Source: JAVBME01 sp031552765
Lineage (GTDB): Bacteria > Bacillota > Negativicutes > Acidaminococcales > JAISLQ01
Assembly (NCBI GenBank): GCA_031552765.1
Contig: JAVBME010000037.1
Span: 1 to 56,857 of the forward strand
DNA length: 56,857 nucleotides
Direction of reading: 5' to 3'
A program made the translations under genes and the position numbers. The notes beneath the pieces are model-generated. The model was given only the letters and a program-made list of their open reading frames with translations, searched no databases and was not told where the DNA came from. Below are positions 17,954 through 26,507 of the stretch, piece by piece; the first letter of the stretch is position 1; the number at the start of each line of letters is the position of its first letter.

Positions 17954-20074
17954 CTACAATCGAGCGATAAACTCCAGGCCTTTATCGGTTATCATGGTAC
18001 CCTGCCGCGTCGAGCCGCTTTGCGCCAGGCCATGTTTATTGAGCAATTTCAAATAATACTTTAGCCGGTATTCAGAAAGCATGACCTTTTTTTCACGCAA
18101 GTTTTCCAGCAGTTTATAGCGTCCGATATTGGTATCGAGCATCCTGCTTATTTCCAGCTCTTCCAATATAGCTGTAAATTCGCCCAACATTTCTTTATCC
18201 GCCAATAGCCTGTCCAGATGCAAAAAGTCTCCGCCTTCCACCGGCTCCGACGACGCCATTCCAGCCAGGCGCATCTGCGGCAGCAATTCCTGTAAATACT
18301 TTGGCAGGTCAGCGACATCGACAGATTCGCGGTTTGCTTTTAAGTTGCACAGATAGTGCACCAAGTTGTTCAGCTCCCGCACATTGCCCGGCCAGCTGTA
18401 TTTCTGGATAAAATCTTCCAGTTGCGGCGACATGCGCAGCGCAAAGCCGTAATTGCCATAAGAAAATTTTTCTATCAGCAATAAAATATCCCGGCCGCGC
18501 TGCCTAAGCGGCGGTATGCTTATCGGCACGGCGCACAGGCGGTAAAACAAGTCCAATCTAAATTCGCCTTTTTTTACCAATTCATGCAAAGAAACGTTGG
18601 TGGCGGCGACCACCCGTACATTCACCGGCACCACACTGCTGCCGCCGACCCGGCGTATCTCTTTTTCTTCCAGCACACGCAGCAGGCGGTTTTGCACATC
18701 TTTGGAAGCGCTGTCTATCTCATCAAGGAATATCGTGCCCATATGCGCGTCTTCAAACAAGCCGCTTTTGCCGCCACGCCGCGCGCCGGTAAAAGCGCCT
18801 TCTTCATAGCCGAATAGCTCGCTCTCCACCAGGTTGGCCGGTATGGAAGCCAGGTTGGCGGCCACGAACGGCGCACGCACGCGTAAAGAATGATTGTGCA
18901 TAGACTGGGCAAAGAGCTCCTTGCCAACGCCGCTTTCGCCTTCAATAAGTATATTAAGGTCGGTCAGGGCAAACTGCTTGGCCAGGTCGATGACCGACAG
19001 CAGGTTAGCAGAAACGCCGATGATATCTTCGAACTTGTAATAGGCTCGGTTGCCGCGCTTTCGCATCTCCCGCCGCACTTTTACGTCCAGCTCACGCACT
19101 TTGGCCACCGGCAGCAGAGTCACAACCCCGGCCGCCGCTTCCAGCGGTTCGCCGCTAAGTAAAAAATACTTCACGATATACGACTGACCGCCCAGCGCTA
19201 CTATCTTATCCGCCGATTCACCCGGTTCGCCTAACTGGCGCAAAACATCATCGCTGTCCGGCAGCAGCTCATGTATCCCCTTTTGCAAAGAGCTTTCCCT
19301 GCTGAGCCCGAGCATTTTTTCCGCGGCGGCATTTATAAACACCACCCGCCTACCTTTATCAAAAGAAATTATCCCCTCGCTCATGTTAGACAGGATGGCC
19401 GACATGCTCTTTCGGCCCATTTCGTTCTTTTGGGCTACCTGATTAAGTTTGAGAATATTTTTTACTATATCTTTTAAATAAAAATTTGATATATCGTCTA
19501 ACACAGTCACAGGTATGTCCAGCTCATTTAAAATAACGGAAAAACTGGATATGTCTATCCCTTTGCCACCGAGGTCGATCACTTTTTTAATGCTGAGCGG
19601 CGCAAGATAACCCATGCCTGTCGTGACCGCCGCCGTGTACTTTCCGACGTCCACAGCGCAGCCCGGCCAATAAGGCGTAAAATCCAGGCGCTCCACACCA
19701 AGCTTTTTCAGTATCTTGATAGTATTGAGCGCGGTCTCCTCACTGGTGGCCACCACCAGCACTTTATCGAGAGCATATAAAGCCAGCATGCGCGGGATAT
19801 TCTCGATATTGAGCGTTCTTTCCGCCACAAACGCTTTTTTGCCGGCAGGCAATTTATCCTGCACATAGGCAAAAACAGCCTGGTTGGAAAAAACGAACAG
19901 GTCGCTTTTGGTAAATTTTTCCGGCGGCAAAAGATCCATATTGGTTATCCAGCAGACAGTATCTACATAACTGCCCAAAAACTGCTTGACCTGGCGCTCC
20001 ATATACATTCCTGTACCAGGATTGTGGGCTATCAGGGCCAGTTGTTTCTTGCCGTTATTCTTCACACTATTCAC
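17954..20074 (-). CDS. Sigma-54-dependent activator with PrpR-like sensor, PAS and AAA+ domains
   Basis: Protein of 706 residues. Residues ~1-210 form an N-terminal sensor region of the PrpR type by layout. Residues ~220-330 are a PAS domain. The AAA+ domain (~350-585) has Walker A GESGVGKE (379-386), the sigma-54 contact loop GAFTGA (426-431) and Walker B FLDEID (~449-454). The C-terminus has no Fis helix; it ends in a winged-helix-like segment (SEYRLKYYLKLLNKHGL), which is uncommon. It is flanked by outward sigma-54 promoters at 17834-17848 and 20201-20215, which it very probably activates in response to the module's substrate. Confidence 0.9.
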   Translation of the reverse strand: MNSVKNNGKKQLALIAHNPGTGMYMERQVKQFLGSYVDTVCWITNMDLLPPEKFTKSDLFVFSNQAVFAYVQDKLPAGKKAFVAERTLNIENIPRMLALYALDKVLVVATSEETALNTIKILKKLGVERLDFTPYWPGCAVDVGKYTAAVTTGMGYLAPLSIKKVIDLGGKGIDISSFSVILNELDIPVTVLDDISNFYLKDIVKNILKLNQVAQKNEMGRKSMSAILSNMSEGIISFDKGRRVVFINAAAEKMLGLSRESSLQKGIHELLPDSDDVLRQLGEPGESADKIVALGGQSYIVKYFLLSGEPLEAAAGVVTLLPVAKVRELDVKVRREMRKRGNRAYYKFEDIIGVSANLLSVIDLAKQFALTDLNILIEGESGVGKELFAQSMHNHSLRVRAPFVAANLASIPANLVESELFGYEEGAFTGARRGGKSGLFEDAHMGTIFLDEIDSASKDVQNRLLRVLEEKEIRRVGGSSVVPVNVRVVAATNVSLHELVKKGEFRLDLFYRLCAVPISIPPLRQRGRDILLLIEKFSYGNYGFALRMSPQLEDFIQKYSWPGNVRELNNLVHYLCNLKANRESVDVADLPKYLQELLPQMRLAGMASSEPVEGGDFLHLDRLLADKEMLGEFTAILEELEISRMLDTNIGRYKLLENLREKKVMLSEYRLKYYLKLLNKHGLAQSGSTRQGTMITDKGLEFIARL

Positions 20075-20084
20075 CGCCTTATAT

Positions 20085-20105
20085 CCTAATAATAGACCTA
20101 ATAAT
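20085..20105. promoter_or_regulatory. Candidate upstream activator site (direct repeat)
   Basis: CCTAATAAT occurs twice, 12 nt apart, about 100 nt upstream of the right-hand sigma-54 promoter. That is the usual distance for an activator site. Tentative. Confidence 0.25.
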
Positions 20106-20200
20106 CGCTTTTGTACAGATAAAAAGTTTTTATGCCAGCAAATTTGTAAAATATTAAAACAATAAAACCGCTTTTATAAAAATCAGCCGTCTTTTTGCTT

Positions 20201-20215
20201 TGGCATAAAAATTGC
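20201..20215 (+). promoter_or_regulatory. Sigma-54 promoter of the right catabolic operon
   Basis: TGGCAT-AAAAA-TTGC, exact -24/-12 spacing, predicted start near 20227, 33 nt before the ATG at 20260. Its core is almost the same as that of the left operon. Confidence 0.88.
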
Positions 20216-20219
20216 TTCT

Positions 20220-20242
20220 TTGTTTACAGTAATTATAAACAA
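20220..20242. promoter_or_regulatory. Dyad over the transcription start, shared with the 56659 promoter
   Basis: TTGTTTA (20220-20226) and TAAACAA (20236-20242) form a 7-bp dyad over the predicted start. A closely similar 21-nt sequence (18 matches) lies at 56659-56679 downstream of the other plus-strand sigma-54 promoter. Possible repressor operator. Confidence 0.4.
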
Positions 20243-20259
20243 CGGCGGGAGATGGTTCG

Positions 20260-21258
20260 ATGGACGCACCATATGTGATTGGTATAATGCTTGGCGACGT
20301 TACAGGGATAGGCCCGGAAGTGGCAGTTAAAAGCCTGGCCAATAAAAACAGCGCCTGCAGTTACCTTATAATAGGCGCGGCGGCGCAACTGGCAGAGGCC
20401 GAACAGCTGACCGGCGCGGCTTTACAAGCATACCGGCTGGACGACCCCGCCCAGGCCAGAGAAAAAAGCGGCATTTATCTATGGGATACAGGTAACCCCG
20501 GCATTAGTAAAATAAAGCTTGGCCAGCACTCGCCTTATGCCGGAAAGTTAGCCGGCGACACGCTTTGCGAATGCCTTAAACTGCTGCAAAAAGGCGTCAT
20601 TGATGGACTTACTTTCGCACCGCTCAATAAATCCTCCCTGAAAGAAGGCGGTTACGATTTTGAAGACGAACACCGCATGTTTGCGCATTACTTGGGCTGG
20701 CAAAACGTCGTCTGCGAAATAAATGTCCTTGATAAAGTATGGACAACCAGGGTGACCAGCCATATACCGCTGGCCGATGTAGCAGGCAGCATAACCCGGG
20801 AAAAAATTTTGGCGGCGGCGTTGCTTTTAGATAGCGCCCTTAACACAGACGGTTACCAAAAAAGGCGCATCGCGATAGCCGCCCTCAACCCGCACGCCGG
20901 CGACCACGGCGCCTGCGGCCGGGAAGAAATAGATATAATAGCCCCGGCAGTGGCCGCCGCGCAAAAAAACGGCATAGACGCCAGCGGCCCCTACGCCGCC
21001 GACACACTGTTCGTGCAGGCGATAAAAAGAGGGCTGTTTGACGGCATAGTAACCATGTACCATGACCAGGGGCAGATCGCCTTAAAAACTCTGGGCTTTG
21101 AAAAATGCGTCACAATTTCCGGCGGCCTGCCTTACCCGATCACCACGCCGGCGCACGGCACCGCTTATGATATAGCAGGTAAAAACTCCGCCGCCGCCAG
21201 CGCTTTCATGAGGGCGCTGGAAATCGCCGAAAATATGGCTATGAGTAAAAAACATTGA
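20260..21258 (+). CDS. PdxA-family dehydrogenase (catabolic PdxA2-like)
   Basis: Protein of 332 residues of the 4-hydroxythreonine-4-phosphate dehydrogenase family: GDVTGIGPE near the N-terminus, metal ligands in DEHRMFAH, YHDQGQIALK and the C-terminal TPAHGTAYDIAGK. PdxA makes a pyridoxine precursor, but relatives such as PdxA2 act in sugar-acid and aromatic catabolism. No other vitamin B6 genes are nearby and the gene leads a sigma-54 operon with a hydrolase and an anion transporter, so a catabolic oxidative-decarboxylation role is inferred. Confidence 0.85.
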   Translation: MDAPYVIGIMLGDVTGIGPEVAVKSLANKNSACSYLIIGAAAQLAEAEQLTGAALQAYRLDDPAQAREKSGIYLWDTGNPGISKIKLGQHSPYAGKLAGDTLCECLKLLQKGVIDGLTFAPLNKSSLKEGGYDFEDEHRMFAHYLGWQNVVCEINVLDKVWTTRVTSHIPLADVAGSITREKILAAALLLDSALNTDGYQKRRIAIAALNPHAGDHGACGREEIDIIAPAVAAAQKNGIDASGPYAADTLFVQAIKRGLFDGIVTMYHDQGQIALKTLGFEKCVTISGGLPYPITTPAHGTAYDIAGKNSAAASAFMRALEIAENMAMSKKH

Positions 21259-21290
21259 TTTTATAAATGATATTGAAGGAGGGCTATATC

Positions 21291-22271
21291 ATGCAAGCAA
21301 CTGAAAGGAAAAAAGGCTACACAGTCGAGGAAATAGGCAGCTTCCACATCGGCGGACGGGAAATCTCCCTCTCCGGCCTGCCTACCTTCGAGGTCACCTG
21401 GGTGCCGGGCGGCTTTCCGGTATTCATCGACCCTAATGGCGGTTATGAGTGTTTCCAGATGTATGTACAGTACGTAAAGCTGGCCGCGCCTTTAGCCAAA
21501 TACCCGCTCCTCATGTGGCACGGCGGCGGCCTGACCGGTGTGACCTGGGAAACCAAGCCGGACGGCCAGCCGGGCTTCCAGCAAAGATTTCTGGAGGCCG
21601 GCAACAGTGTCTATATTTCCGACGCAGTGGAAAGAGGCCGCGCCTCCTGGGCCCGTTATCCGGAAATAAACAAAGGCGAACCGCTGTGGCGGCCAAAAAG
21701 CCAGGCCTGGGAAAATTTCCGTATCGGCCCCAAATTCGACTCCGACCCGCAAAAACGCCGGCCTTATGAAAACTGCAAATTCCCCTACCGGCATTTTGAC
21801 CAATTTTGCAAACAATCCGTACCGCGTTTCCCCAGCGCGGAACAAGAAGCCTTCGCAGGTTACCAGGCTTATATGGACGCCTGCTTTGAAGGCGGGTGCG
21901 TCATCATGGGCCACAGCCAGGCCGCGGCTTTCGCCTACGATGCCGCCATAAACCACCCGGAAAAAGTAAAAGCGCTCATCCTGCTCGAGCCTTCACCTGT
22001 GCCGCAAGACCAAAGCAATCTGGCCAAAATGAAAAACATACCGCTTATCTACATCTATGGCGAGACCCGCATAGAGTACTGGCATAAAATACGGCAAAAG
22101 CAGTTGGATTTCAGCAACACATTAAAAGCCCAGGGCAACGACGTGACCTGGATAGACCTGCCTGATATGGGTATAAAAGGAAATACGCATATGCTGATGA
22201 TGGATGAAAATTCCGACGACATTGCAGACATCATCATAGCTTGGATGAAGGAAAAAAATCTTTATAAATGA
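21291..22271 (+). CDS. Alpha/beta hydrolase (esterase-like)
   Basis: Start at ATG 21291, preceded by AAGGAGGG; an ATG-less extension to 21267 lacks a ribosome site. Protein of 326 residues. Nucleophile elbow GHSQAAA (~208-214), oxyanion loop MWHGGGLTG (~75-83), acid in IYGETR (~255) and a late His in GNTHMLMMD (~300). No signal peptide is visible, so cytoplasmic. Middle gene of the right operon. Probably cleaves an ester or C-C bond of the imported compound. Confidence 0.8.
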   Translation: MQATERKKGYTVEEIGSFHIGGREISLSGLPTFEVTWVPGGFPVFIDPNGGYECFQMYVQYVKLAAPLAKYPLLMWHGGGLTGVTWETKPDGQPGFQQRFLEAGNSVYISDAVERGRASWARYPEINKGEPLWRPKSQAWENFRIGPKFDSDPQKRRPYENCKFPYRHFDQFCKQSVPRFPSAEQEAFAGYQAYMDACFEGGCVIMGHSQAAAFAYDAAINHPEKVKALILLEPSPVPQDQSNLAKMKNIPLIYIYGETRIEYWHKIRQKQLDFSNTLKAQGNDVTWIDLPDMGIKGNTHMLMMDENSDDIADIIIAWMKEKNLYK

Positions 22272-22284
22272 GGGGGTATTTTTA

Positions 22285-23676
22285 GTGAAACGTTGGTTGC
22301 CTGTAATAATCGTCCCATTATTGATACTTGCATCTCCTGCGCCTGCTGATTTAAAACCTTTGGCCTGGAAACTGTTTGCGGTTTACACCGGCGCCATTTT
22401 AGGCCTCATACTGCGCCCGGCCACCGAAGCGGTGATACTGCTCTTCGCCATTGCCTTTGGCAGCCTTTTCGTGCCACTGGGGCAACTGCTGTCCGGCTAC
22501 GCTTCGACCGGCACCTGGCTGGTATTTACCGCTTTTCTCATCAGCCAGGCCTTCACCGACACTGGCCTTGGCAAGCGCATCGCCTATGTACTGACCAGCA
22601 GGTTTGGCAAAAGCGCGCTTGGCCTGTCTTACGGCTCGGCGTTTACAGACCTCATCATAAGCCCGGCTACGCCGTCCTCTACCGCCCGCGCCTGCGGTAT
22701 CGTATACCCCATATATATGAACGTCGCGCAGACCCTTGGCTCTTATCCGGGCAAAACCGCCCGCCAGCTGGGCTCTTATATCACACTGGCCCTCTATCAG
22801 ATAAATATGACCACGTCTGCCATGTTCCTTACCGCCAGTGCGCCAAACGTACTTCTTTGCACTCTGGCCAAAAGCATCCTCAAAGTGGAAATTTCCTGGC
22901 TAAGCTGGGCTATAGCGGCTTTCGTGCCGGGCATGATCATGCTTTTGCTGTGCCCGCTCATCGTCTATAAACTTTACCCGCCGACCATGACCAAACTAGA
23001 AGACGCCGAAGAATTTGCCCGCAAAGGTTTGGCGGAAATCGGCCCCATGACCAGCAAAGAAAAACATCTTATCATACTGTTTGTTTTGGCTATCATCGCC
23101 TGGGCTACCGGCACAATGACAAAAGTAGACCCCACAAGCGTCGCCCTTATCTTTTTTGTCCTGTCGGTTTTTTTAAAGCTTATCTCCTGGGAGAATGTCC
23201 TTAACAACAAAGCCGCCTGGGGCACGCTGTTGTGGTACGGCGGCATTATCGGCGTATCCGGCGCCCTGGCCAATGCCGGGTTTTTCGTTTGGCTGGCGGC
23301 CGTAGTAAAAGCAAATCTTACCTTGACCGGCTACAACCCCATACTTGTACTTGCCCTGCTCGGCCTCCTGTGCCTGGCCGTCCGTTATGTTTTTGCTTCT
23401 TTCAGCGCTTTTGTCACTGCCTTCGTACCGGTAGTCTATACACTTGGCCTGGCCGCGGAAGTTCCTAAAAGCGCCCTCGCCTACCTGATAACCCTTACTG
23501 TCGTTTACGGCTGCCTGCTCACCCACTACGGCAGCGGCACAGCGCCAGGACTCTTTGGCACCGGTTATGTAGAACAAAAAGACTGGTGGCGCGTAGGCGC
23601 GGTAGTAGCCTTCCTCGCCTTAGCCGTTTACCTGGTCATCGGGCTGCCTTACTGGAAAATGCTTGGGTTGTGGTAA
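22285..23676 (+). CDS. DASS/SLC13 family anion:Na+ symporter, second copy
   Basis: Protein of 463 residues, GTG start 13 nt after the hydrolase stop with GAGGGGG upstream. About 12 hydrophobic segments and the paired motifs SPATPSSTARACG (~133) and TASAPNV (~185). The first SNT is changed to SST and the second to APN relative to the paralogue at 16302, so the substrate may differ. Both end in the same YWKMLGLW / WWKIIGLW pattern, which shows common ancestry. Confidence 0.83.
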   Translation: MKRWLPVIIVPLLILASPAPADLKPLAWKLFAVYTGAILGLILRPATEAVILLFAIAFGSLFVPLGQLLSGYASTGTWLVFTAFLISQAFTDTGLGKRIAYVLTSRFGKSALGLSYGSAFTDLIISPATPSSTARACGIVYPIYMNVAQTLGSYPGKTARQLGSYITLALYQINMTTSAMFLTASAPNVLLCTLAKSILKVEISWLSWAIAAFVPGMIMLLLCPLIVYKLYPPTMTKLEDAEEFARKGLAEIGPMTSKEKHLIILFVLAIIAWATGTMTKVDPTSVALIFFVLSVFLKLISWENVLNNKAAWGTLLWYGGIIGVSGALANAGFFVWLAAVVKANLTLTGYNPILVLALLGLLCLAVRYVFASFSAFVTAFVPVVYTLGLAAEVPKSALAYLITLTVVYGCLLTHYGSGTAPGLFGTGYVEQKDWWRVGAVVAFLALAVYLVIGLPYWKMLGLW

Positions 23677-23680
23677 CGCC

Positions 23681-23710
23681 AAGAGCCGGCGCGTAAACGT
23701 CGGCTCTTTA
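23681..23710 (+). terminator. Terminator of the right operon; left half of a direct repeat
   Basis: AAGAGCCG (23681-23688) pairs with CGGCTCTT (23701-23708). A 28-nt stretch from here recurs with one mismatch at 24091. Confidence 0.75.
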
Positions 23711-24090
23711 AACGTAGACAAAAGAATCTTCACATATTAATTATACATTTAGTATCTATGACAAGAAGTTTTGCGTTTGCCTGTTATCCATCGTTAGAGT
23801 AAGTCCAGCTGCGAAACATCTCCAGCTACGAGGCAGGCTTCTTTTTGTATAGCTCTGACCGGTTACTACGCTTCGCGCTAGGAATTGCTAAATTTGCCGC
23901 TATTATCGATGTAGTCAGAAAAACTCGCTAACCGCTCAGACAGCGATGGAAACGGCGCAACAAATAAAGCACTTCCAGACGCGCTGCACAACATAACCGG
24001 TCAAGCGCTATACCGCGTCTTACAGGAACAACAAGAGATATTGGGCTTACACAAAAGCGGCGTATAAAAAGCACTTATGTCTATAGTCTT
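23709..24090 (+). repeat. Dispersed intergenic repeat, copy 2, with inverted-repeat ends
   Basis: Bases 23709-23957 match the reverse complement of bases 1-252. The left end GTAGACAAAAG and right end CTTATGTCTATAGTC (24073-24088) are inverted relatives; the right end also matches copy 1's terminus AGACTGTAGACAAAAG in reverse. The element (about 380 nt) is bounded by near-identical 28-nt terminator hairpins. This looks like a non-autonomous insertion such as a MITE or a decayed IS. Confidence 0.65.
23915..24067 (+). pseudogene. Possible coding remnant inside the repeat
   Basis: A 50-codon open frame with no start codon lies inside copy 2. It contains SDSDGNGATN, an EF-hand-like spacing of acidic residues, then an amphipathic stretch LYRVLQEQQEILGLHKSGV and a stop. 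Copy 1 keeps the same frame (RSDSYGK) up to the window edge. It may be the tail of a lost protein or may be chance. Confidence 0.25.
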
Positions 24091-24119
24091 AGAGCCGGCG
24101 CATAAACGTCGGCTCTTTA
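24090..24119. terminator. Second copy of the terminator hairpin
   Basis: AGAGCCG (24091-24097) pairs with CGGCTCT (24110-24116), followed on the plus strand by TTATTTTAATT. It lies just after the rlmH stop codon, so it can serve the leftward rlmH operon. Confidence 0.6.
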
Positions 24120-24121
24120 TT

Positions 24122-24601
24122 TTAATTATGATATTTCTCCCCGCGCCAGATTTTAAAAGCGCGGTATATTTGTTCTACCAGCAACAGCCTTATCATTTGA
24201 TGGGTAAAAGTCATAGCCGAAAAGGAGAGCAGCATGTCCGCCCGCTGGCGTATTTTATCGCTAAGGCCATATGCCCCGCCTATAATGAAATTTATTTCGC
24301 TTATCCCGCCTACCGCCTTTTGCGCCAACAGTTCCGCCATCTTTTCCGACGGTAGCGCCTTCCCGGCCACATCGAGCACTATCAGCAGGCTACCGGCAGG
24401 CACGGCAGCCAGCAGTTTTTCCCCTTCCCGGTCGAGGGCCTGCCGAAGCTCGGCAGCCGACGGAGTTTCCGGCATTTTTTCTTCGGCGTATTCCACAACA
24501 GACAAGGTACAGTAAGGTTTTAACCGTTTACTGAATTCCGCTATGCCTTCCCGCAGATAGTGTTCCTTTATTTTCCCTATGGCAAAGATATTTATTTTCA
24601 T
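24122..24601 (-). CDS. rlmH: 23S rRNA (pseudouridine1915-N3)-methyltransferase RlmH
   Basis: Protein of 159 residues, the standard RlmH length, when started at ATG 24601, which overlaps the htrA stop (ATGA). SPOUT-type knot: INIFAIGKIKE at the N-terminus, SAM-binding FIIGGAYGLSD (~107-117) and the C-terminal TFTHQMIRLLLVEQIYRAFKI. It methylates helix 69 of 23S rRNA on the assembled ribosome. Gene order walJ-htrA-rlmH is conserved in Firmicutes. Confidence 0.97.
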   Translation of the reverse strand: MKINIFAIGKIKEHYLREGIAEFSKRLKPYCTLSVVEYAEEKMPETPSAAELRQALDREGEKLLAAVPAGSLLIVLDVAGKALPSEKMAELLAQKAVGGISEINFIIGGAYGLSDKIRQRADMLLSFSAMTFTHQMIRLLLVEQIYRAFKIWRGEKYHN

Positions 24602-25710
24602 CAATTTTGTCTTGGCATCTCCGCCAACAACACATCTACAACAGATACCTTGCCGTCGCCGCGGTCTAACGTCAAAGCGGCTTTCTGACCCACCGACAGC
24701 TTATTCAGTTCACTGCGCAAATCGACCACTTTGTTGACATCGGTATTGTTTATTTTGAGTATTATATCCCCCTGTTTTACGCCGGCTTTCGCTGCCGGGC
24801 TATTTTCGTAGACACGGGCCACCAAAAGTCCTTTCGGGAAACTATACCCGTAATAAGCGGCGGCCGTACGGCTGTCAAGAGGAATGACGCCAAGGTACGC
24901 CCTTATTACCTTGCCTTTTTCCGTCAGATCTTTGATTATCGGCTTGGCCGAATTTATCGGTATGGCAAAACCCATGCCTTCAACGCCGGTCAGGCGTATC
25001 TTTACACTGTTTATACCCACGACCTGGCCGTCGGCATTGACGAGCGCGCCGCCGGAGTTGCCCGGATTTATCGCCGCGTCCGTCTGTATCAGGTGAAAGC
25101 GCTGGTCGCCTATGTCAAGCGTCCGGGAAAGAGCGCTTATCACCCCGGCCGTAACGCTGCCGCGAAATTCAAGGCCCAGTGGGTTGCCAATAGCGATCGC
25201 CGGCTCGCCTACCACTAAACTGTCCGAATCGCCAAACTGCGCCACCGGAAGGTCGGCGCCGCCGGCGTCTATTTTCACTACAGCAAGGTCGGTCGCCGGG
25301 TCGGCGCCCAAAAGCGCGCCTTTAAACGTCCGGCCGTCCGCCAAACTGACAATCAAATCCTGCGCGTTTTCCACTACATGGTTGTTAGTCACGATCAGGC
25401 CGGATTTATCAAATATAACGCCCGATCCTACCCCCTGCTCCACAAGCACCCGCCTTCTGAACACGTCTTCGACATACCCTTTGTTGTTTATGCCCACCAC
25501 CGCAGGCAACACGGCTTTGGCCGCTTGTACCACAGGGGTATTGCGCGCGGCGGAAAGTTCGCCAGGCGCGGCCTTGCCCGATGAAAGACCGGCCGGCGCG
25601 CCTTGCTGCCCGCCAGGAGAAACCAGGCCGCAGCCGATAAGGGCCGCGCCTGTCAATAAGCCAATAAAAGCAACCATAACATACGGTAATATGCGCCGGA
25701 AAATCTTCAT
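24601..25710 (-). CDS. htrA: HtrA/DegP-type trypsin-like serine protease with PDZ domain
   Basis: Protein of 369 residues: N-terminal membrane segment (~8-27), Ala/Gly/Ser linker, trypsin-like domain with H111 (TNNHVV), D141 (PATDLAV) and S219 (NPGNSGGAL), then one PDZ domain (~275-365). The first hydrophobic segment ends in LIGC, a fair lipobox, so it may be lipid-anchored instead of a plain transmembrane anchor. It degrades or refolds misfolded extracytoplasmic proteins. Overlaps walJ by 4 nt and rlmH by one ATGA, so translationally coupled. Confidence 0.93.
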   Translation of the reverse strand: MKIFRRILPYVMVAFIGLLTGAALIGCGLVSPGGQQGAPAGLSSGKAAPGELSAARNTPVVQAAKAVLPAVVGINNKGYVEDVFRRRVLVEQGVGSGVIFDKSGLIVTNNHVVENAQDLIVSLADGRTFKGALLGADPATDLAVVKIDAGGADLPVAQFGDSDSLVVGEPAIAIGNPLGLEFRGSVTAGVISALSRTLDIGDQRFHLIQTDAAINPGNSGGALVNADGQVVGINSVKIRLTGVEGMGFAIPINSAKPIIKDLTEKGKVIRAYLGVIPLDSRTAAAYYGYSFPKGLLVARVYENSPAAKAGVKQGDIILKINNTDVNKVVDLRSELNKLSVGQKAALTLDRGDGKVSVVDVLLAEMPRQN

Positions 25711-26507
25711 ATGATATCACTCTCCTCATTACAGTTACTTATTTGCGTATCCTGGCTGGCCAGTTTAAGGCAAGCCCTGTGCAGCAACCCTTTTTTTGCC
25801 AAAAATCCGCTTACAGCCTCTTCCGCTAATGCCGGCCTGTTGTTCTCCTGGCTCAAATGCACCAGGAATACCTCCACCTCCGGCTGGTCTACCACGTCCG
25901 CCAGCAACATGCCGGCGTCCATATTGGACAAATGCCCCCGGCTGCCCCTTATGCGCTCCTGTAAAAAGCGGGGATAGCCGCCTTCACTAAGCATTTTCGC
26001 ATCATGGTTGGCTTCTAAAATAATCAGGCCGCTGCCGGACAGAGCTTCTTTCACTCTGCTGCCGGCAAAACCGAGGTCGGTAGCCAAAGAGCATTTACTC
26101 TCCCGGAAAAAAAACTCAAACCCTACCGGATCGGCTGCGTCATGCGGCACGGAAAAAGGGCGTACAGTAATATCGCCTATCTTTATATCCCCTTCCGGCA
26201 ACAGCCGGCAGTAAGAACGTTCTATAGAACGAAAACCTTCCATGCTCAGCCAGGTCTTTTCCCTGGTAAAAATAGGCGCGCAGGCGCGCCGCGAAAAAAC
26301 CGGCAGGCCGCTGACATGGTCGTTGTGTTCATGGGTAACCAAGATAGCGGAAAGCTGTTCCGGCCTTACTCCGGCCTTGGCCAAACCAGCCGTTATACGC
26401 CGGGCGCTGATGCCGGCGTCTATCAATATGGAAGTATTGCCGGCCCTGAGCAGCAAAGAGTTGCCCTTACTGCCGCTGGCCAGGATGTGCACGTTAAAAG
26501 GTTGCAT
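25707..26507 (-). CDS. walJ: MBL-fold metallohydrolase WalJ/YycJ
   Basis: Protein of 266 residues of the metallo-beta-lactamase fold: SGSKGNSLLL at the start, LVTHEHNDHVSG (~58-69) for the dinuclear metal site, further His/Asp in LEANHDAKML and GSRGHLSN. YycJ/WalJ is an exonuclease-like protein linked to the WalRK system in Firmicutes. No walRK genes are seen here. Its start abuts deoC with no gap and its stop overlaps htrA by 4 nt. Confidence 0.88.
   Translation of the reverse strand: MQPFNVHILASGSKGNSLLLRAGNTSILIDAGISARRITAGLAKAGVRPEQLSAILVTHEHNDHVSGLPVFSRRACAPIFTREKTWLSMEGFRSIERSYCRLLPEGDIKIGDITVRPFSVPHDAADPVGFEFFFRESKCSLATDLGFAGSRVKEALSGSGLIILEANHDAKMLSEGGYPRFLQERIRGSRGHLSNMDAGMLLADVVDQPEVEVFLVHLSQENNRPALAEEAVSGFLAKKGLLHRACLKLASQDTQISNCNEESDII

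Noticed and set aside
20220..20242. Rex-type redox operator
   Set aside because: Rex sites have two TTGTKAA-like halves separated by 4 nt; here the arms are TTGTTTA/TAAACAA with 9 nt.
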